Below, one piece after another: positions 60,194 through 64,000 of a stretch of 64,000 nucleotides of DNA (position 1 is the first letter of the stretch; the number at the start of each line of letters is the position of its first letter). This stretch comes from Actinobacteria bacterium OV320. GTDB lineage: Bacteria > Actinomycetota > Actinomycetes > Streptomycetales > Streptomycetaceae. The stretch is from positions 62,001-126,000 of the forward strand of contig LJCX01000034.1 of assembly GCA_001298545.1 (NCBI GenBank), written 5' to 3'. Below the pieces are notes generated by a model. That model was not told where the DNA came from and did not search any database. It was given only the letters and a program-made list of their open reading frames with translations. The position numbers were made by a program, and so were the translations under genes.

Positions 60194-62410
60194 GTGCCTG
60201 TCACCACTCGCTCATCCCAGCCGCCCACACCGCAAGACCCCGAGACCCTGCCGGCGGAGACCGCGTCAGCCGAGACCCCATCGGAACGGCCCCCGACCGC
60301 CCCGGCCGAGCCCGACGACGGCAACAACCCCACCGGCAACCCGACCGAGGCCGGCGAGACCGCCGAGCCCGCCGAGGCCCCCGAGTCCGGCAAGCCCAAC
60401 GAGCCGGCCGAGCCCGCTGAGTCCAGCGAGCCCACCGAGCCCGGCAACCCCAACAAACCCGCCGAACCTGCCCAGGCAGGCGAGGCCGCCGGGGACGGCG
60501 AGGGCAGCGAGGCTGCCGAGACCGGTGAGCACGCCGAGCTGGTCGAGCCCGTTGAGGCCACCACGGCCCCCGAGTCCGATGAGGCCACCGAGGCTGGCAA
60601 GTCCACTGAGCTCGCCGGGTCCGGCGAGCCCAACGAGCCGGCCGCGTCCGCAGAAGCCACCGAGGCCCCCGAGGCCGGTGAGCACGCCGAGGCCGGTGAG
60701 CGTGCTGAGGCGGTCGGGCCTCGGGGGGTTCGGGCGCGGGTCTCGTACTGGCGTGGGTGGCGGGGGCGGTATCCGCGGGCCGCTCGGGTGGTGTGGTGGG
60801 CGGCGACGATCGCTTCTCTGCTGCTCGTGTTCGGTGCGCTGTCGCTGCCGAATCGTCTCTTCGCGCTGCACCTGAGCCGGTTCGTGCGGCTGCCGGGTGA
60901 GGCGATCATCGGCGCGGCCGCGCTGCTGGCGCTGCCGCGCCGGCCCCGGGTGGCGCTGGCGGCGCTGGCCGGCGCGGCCCTCGGCGCGCTGACCATCCTG
61001 AACGTGCTCGACATGCAGTTCGTGGAGTACCTGGGCCGCCCCTTCGACCTGGTCCTGGACTGGATCCTGCTGGACGACGCGCAGTCCTACGTGGCGGACT
61101 CGATGGGCGGGACCGTCGCGCTGGCCGCGACGATCGGGCTGATCATCCTCGTCGTACTGATCATGGCCGTCATGGCGCTGGCCACGGTCCGGCTGAGCGG
61201 CATCCTGGTGCGCGACACCCGGCGGGCGACCCGGGGCACGCTGATCGCGGGCACCGTCTGGATCACCTGCTCGGTCCTCGGGGTCCAGTTCGCCGGGCTG
61301 CCGGTCGCCTCCGACCAGGTGGTGAACTCGCTCACCTCCGAGGCCCGGCGGGTGCGGGCGACCCTCCAGGACGAGGCGACGTTCGGGAAGGTGGCCCGCA
61401 GCGACACGTTCGGGGCCACCCCGGCCGCCCAGCTCGTGCCGGACCTGCGCGGCAAGGACGTCATCTTCGCCTTCATCGAGAGCTACGGCCGCAGCGCCGT
61501 CGAGGATCCGGGCATGGCGCCGGGCGTCGACGCGACGCTGGACACCAGCACCGCGGCCCTGACGAAGGCCGGCTTCAGCGCGAAGAGCGGCTGGCTGACC
61601 TCGGCGACGTACGGCGGCAGCAGCTGGCTCGGCCACTCCACCACCCTGTCCGGCCTGTGGGTCGACACCCAGCAGCGGTACCGCACGGTCATGGCCAGCG
61701 ACCACCTGTCCCTGACCAAGGCGTTCCAGAAGACCGGCGCCTGGGACACGGTCGGCATCATGCCGGGCGTGCAGAAGGGCTGGCCGGAGCAGAAGTTCTA
61801 CGGCCTGGACAAGGTCTACAACGCCTTCCAGATGGGCTACCAGGGTCCGAAGTTCAGCTGGTCGACCATGCCCGACCAGTACGCCCTGGAGGCGTTCCAG
61901 CGGCTGGAGCACGGCCGCACCGACCGCGACAAGCCGCTGATGTCGGAGATCATCCTGACCTCCAGCCACCAGCCCTGGGCGCCGATCCCGAAGATGGTCG
62001 GCTGGGACGAGCTCGGCGACGGTTCGGTCTTCGAGGACATCCAGGCGGACGGTGAGAAGGCGTCCGACGTCATCGCCGACTCCGACAAGTCCAAGAAGGA
62101 GTACGGCAGGTCCATCCAGTACTCGGTGACCGCCCTCACCCAGTGGCTGGAGCGCTACGGCACCGACGACACCGTCCTGGTGTTCCTCGGCGACCACCAG
62201 CCCATCAGCCGGGTCAGCGGCAACAACGCCAGCCGGGACGTGCCGGTCTCGATCGTCGCCAAGGACCCGAAGGTCCTCGACAAGATCGCCGCCTGGAACT
62301 GGACGGACGGCCTGAAGCCGGCCCACGACGCCCCGGTGTGGAAGATGAGTTCCTTCCGCGACAGGTTCCTGAAGGCGTACGGCTCGACCCCGCACCCGAC
62401 GACGGGCTGA
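60194..62410 (+). CDS. sulfatase/LTA-synthase-like membrane protein with long acidic N-terminal tail
   Basis: A 738-residue protein. Residues 1-180 are low-complexity Glu/Pro/Ala/Ser (AEPAEAPESGKPNEPAEPAE). About four membrane helices follow (residues 195-350), then an outer alkaline-phosphatase-superfamily domain: DVIFAFIESYGRSAVEDPGM, TSATYGGSSWLGHSTTLSGL and VLVFLGDHQPISRVSGN. The Ser/Thr region and DH pair fit phosphoglycerol-transferase or sulfatase catalysis at the cell surface, possibly on wall polymers. The GTG at 60194 with AAGGA 7 bases away was chosen over the in-frame start at 60068. Confidence 0.85.
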   Translation: MPVTTRSSQPPTPQDPETLPAETASAETPSERPPTAPAEPDDGNNPTGNPTEAGETAEPAEAPESGKPNEPAEPAESSEPTEPGNPNKPAEPAQAGEAAGDGEGSEAAETGEHAELVEPVEATTAPESDEATEAGKSTELAGSGEPNEPAASAEATEAPEAGEHAEAGERAEAVGPRGVRARVSYWRGWRGRYPRAARVVWWAATIASLLLVFGALSLPNRLFALHLSRFVRLPGEAIIGAAALLALPRRPRVALAALAGAALGALTILNVLDMQFVEYLGRPFDLVLDWILLDDAQSYVADSMGGTVALAATIGLIILVVLIMAVMALATVRLSGILVRDTRRATRGTLIAGTVWITCSVLGVQFAGLPVASDQVVNSLTSEARRVRATLQDEATFGKVARSDTFGATPAAQLVPDLRGKDVIFAFIESYGRSAVEDPGMAPGVDATLDTSTAALTKAGFSAKSGWLTSATYGGSSWLGHSTTLSGLWVDTQQRYRTVMASDHLSLTKAFQKTGAWDTVGIMPGVQKGWPEQKFYGLDKVYNAFQMGYQGPKFSWSTMPDQYALEAFQRLEHGRTDRDKPLMSEIILTSSHQPWAPIPKMVGWDELGDGSVFEDIQADGEKASDVIADSDKSKKEYGRSIQYSVTALTQWLERYGTDDTVLVFLGDHQPISRVSGNNASRDVPVSIVAKDPKVLDKIAAWNWTDGLKPAHDAPVWKMSSFRDRFLKAYGSTPHPTTG

Positions 62411-62430
62411 GCACCGGGCGGCGCGGCGCG

Positions 62431-63585
62431 TCAGCCGCCCGAGGTGTCCAGTTCCGCGTCCTCGCTGATGCCCGCGCAGTCGTACGGGTCCTTCAGCCAG
62501 CCGTCCGGCAGCACGACCCTGTTGTTGCCGGAGGTGCGGCCCCGGGGTCCGTCGGCGCCGGTGGGCCAGGGCTGGTCGAGGTCCAGCTCGTCGAGACCGG
62601 CCCGGAGTTCGGCGAGCGACGAGGTGATGGCCAGCCGCTTGCGCATCTCGGAGCCGACCGCGAAGCCCTTGAGGTACCAGGCGACGTGCTTGCGGAAGTC
62701 GATGACCCCGCGCGGCTCGTCGCCGATCCACTCGCCGAGCAGGGTGGCGTGCCGGACCATGATGTCGGCGACCTCGCGGAGCGAGGGCCGGGCGATGTCC
62801 TCGGTCCGTCCCTCGAAGGCGGCCACGAGGTCGGCGAACAGCCAGGGCCGGCCGAGGCAGCCGCGTCCGACGACCACGCCGTCGCAGCCGGTCTCGCGCA
62901 CCATGCGCAGCGCGTCCTCGGCCGACCAGATGTCGCCGTTGCCGAGGACGGGGATCTCCGGGACGTGTTCCTTCAGACGGGCGATCGCCTCCCAGTCGGC
63001 GGTGCCGCCGTAGTGCTGGGCGGCGGTGCGTCCGTGCAGCGCGATCGCGGTGACGCCCTCCTCGACGGCGATACGGCCCGCGTCGAGGTAGGTGATGTGG
63101 TCGTCGTCGATGCCCTTGCGCATCTTCATCGTCACGGGCAGGTCGCCGGCCCCGCTCACCGCCTCGCGCAGGATCGCGCGCAGCAGAGGGCGCTTGAAGG
63201 GAAGCGCGGAGCCGCCGCCCTTCCGCGTCACCTTGGGGACCGGGCAGCCGAAGTTCAGGTCGATGTGGTCGGCGAGGCCCTCCTCCGCGATCATGCGGAC
63301 GGCCTTGCCGACGGTCGCCGGGTCGACGCCGTACAGCTGGATCGAACGCGGCTTCTCGGTCGCGTCGAAGTGGATCAGCTGCATGGTCTTCTCGTTGCGC
63401 TCGACCAGCGCCCGGGTCGTGATCATCTCGCTCACGAACAGGCCCTTGCCCCCGCTGAACTCCCGGCACAGGGTCCGGAAGGGAGCATTGGTGATCCCGG
63501 CCATGGGGGCCAGGACGACCGGCGGGGTGACGGTGTGCGGGCCGATCCGGAGGGTCGTGTTCTTCGCGGGCGCGGTCGTGGGCAT
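62431..63585 (-). CDS. dusB: tRNA-dihydrouridine synthase (DusB-type)
   Basis: A 384-residue FMN enzyme reducing uridines in tRNA with NADPH. The N-terminus TPPVVLAPMAGITNAPFRTL binds FMN, the catalytic Cys114 lies in DLNFGCPVPKV, and the FMN phosphate site is VVVGRGCLGRPWLFADLV. VTAIALHGRTAAQHYGG is also conserved. The C-terminal helical tRNA-binding domain contains RKHVAWYLKGF. The ATG at 63585 starts the conserved region; the frame extends to 63855 without conservation. It converges on the sulfatase-like gene with only 20 bases between. Confidence 0.93.
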   Translation of the reverse strand: MPTTAPAKNTTLRIGPHTVTPPVVLAPMAGITNAPFRTLCREFSGGKGLFVSEMITTRALVERNEKTMQLIHFDATEKPRSIQLYGVDPATVGKAVRMIAEEGLADHIDLNFGCPVPKVTRKGGGSALPFKRPLLRAILREAVSGAGDLPVTMKMRKGIDDDHITYLDAGRIAVEEGVTAIALHGRTAAQHYGGTADWEAIARLKEHVPEIPVLGNGDIWSAEDALRMVRETGCDGVVVGRGCLGRPWLFADLVAAFEGRTEDIARPSLREVADIMVRHATLLGEWIGDEPRGVIDFRKHVAWYLKGFAVGSEMRKRLAITSSLAELRAGLDELDLDQPWPTGADGPRGRTSGNNRVVLPDGWLKDPYDCAGISEDAELDTSGG

Positions 63586-63720
63586 CCACCCATTGTCACG
63601 CATCGGACGGTGTGCCCGGCCGCGGGTTTCCCGCACCCGTCCCCCTCCCCCGGTCCCCCGCGACCGCAGGCATCTCATGTAGCGACCATTAGTTAGGCGC
63701 ACTATTGATATCGGCGTACG

Positions 63721-64000
63721 ATGAACCGCATGCCCGAGCTCAGCCATCGCCGACGGCTCCTGGTGCTCGCGATCTGCTGCATGAGCCTGCTGATCGTGAG
63801 TCTCGACGTCACCGTCCTCAATGTCGCCCTGCCCGCGATGCAGAGCGATCTGCACGCCTCCACCGCCGGCCTCCAGTGGACGATCGACGCGTACACGCTC
63901 GTGCTGGCCGTGCTGCTGATGCTGGCGGGATCGACCGCCGACCGGATCGGCCGCAAGAAGGTCTTCATGGCCGGGCTGGTCGTGTTCACGATCGGCTCGC
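63721..64000 (+). CDS. MFS transporter, DHA2/EmrB type, N-terminal part (cut by window edge)
   Basis: The first 93 residues of a drug:H+ antiporter: a basic start (MNRMPELSHRRRLLVL), TM1 with the DHA2 motif SLLIVSLDVTVLNVALPAMQ, LQWTIDAYTLVLAVLLMLAG (TM2), and motif A GSTADRIGRKKVFM. The gene runs off the window. Upstream DNA (63680-63720) is AT-richer with short inverted elements, a likely promoter and operator; the regulator is not in view. Confidence 0.88.
   Translation, partial: MNRMPELSHRRRLLVLAICCMSLLIVSLDVTVLNVALPAMQSDLHASTAGLQWTIDAYTLVLAVLLMLAGSTADRIGRKKVFMAGLVVFTIGS

Overview
The window reads as a piece of a Streptomyces chromosome. It has high G+C coding DNA with strong third-position bias, GTG starts, Tat-secreted proteins, a primary-like sigma factor beside dnaG, and GlnR-type boxes ahead of nitrate/nitrite genes. 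The order hrdA-dnaG-oxidoreductase-dgt-nitrate reductase-nirBD-ppdK-dus matches my memory of the S. coelicolor core around SCO2460-SCO2497; I could not check this by search.

Layout. 1-4229 is accessory DNA: a cut gene, a MAB_1171c-like membrane protein, a serine recombinase lacking its catalytic domain, an excisionase-like HTH gene and a tyrosine integrase whose gene ends just before the 3' end of a CAU tRNA gene. This looks like one end of an element integrated at a tRNA. 4230-18894 is core: three tRNAs (CAU and two identical Asn), a YtxH-like protein, a carbohydrate kinase, a heterodimeric ABC exporter, sigma factor, primase, FAD reductase, dGTPase, sirohydrochlorin chelatase and a SanA-like protein.

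19060-34770 is built around nitrogen assimilation: a NasA-type nitrate reductase and a nirB-nirD operon with its own FAD oxidoreductase, each preceded by a four-box GlnR-like site. The chelatase upstream would supply siroheme iron insertion for NirB. Between them lie an M4 protease, a class F sortase with a partner surface protein, and a large protein joining an eCIS-core (DUF4157) domain to a C-terminal ADP-ribosyltransferase domain. That fusion is the most striking single gene here.

34785-45094 carries a two-component system with histidine-rich tails (the regulator is frameshifted in this sequence), a beta carbonic anhydrase translationally coupled to a SulP transporter, two Tat-type secreted proteins, an Excalibur protein and an epoxide-hydrolase-like enzyme. 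45167-49107 is visibly lower in G+C and holds an FtsX-type permease, its ATPase (with no normal start codon) and a small secreted protein, probably acquired. 49108-51345 holds an ABC exporter preceded by an unannotated 54-residue peptide gene, a possible peptide-export or RiPP-like locus.

51730-64000 returns to core: pyruvate phosphate dikinase, a ROK regulator divergent from two coupled glycosidase genes, a sulfatase/LTA-synthase-like membrane protein, tRNA-dihydrouridine synthase, and the start of an MFS transporter cut by the window edge. A recurring feature is repeat-driven low-complexity insertion inside otherwise conserved enzymes (NasA, GH protein, SulP, response regulator, sulfatase).
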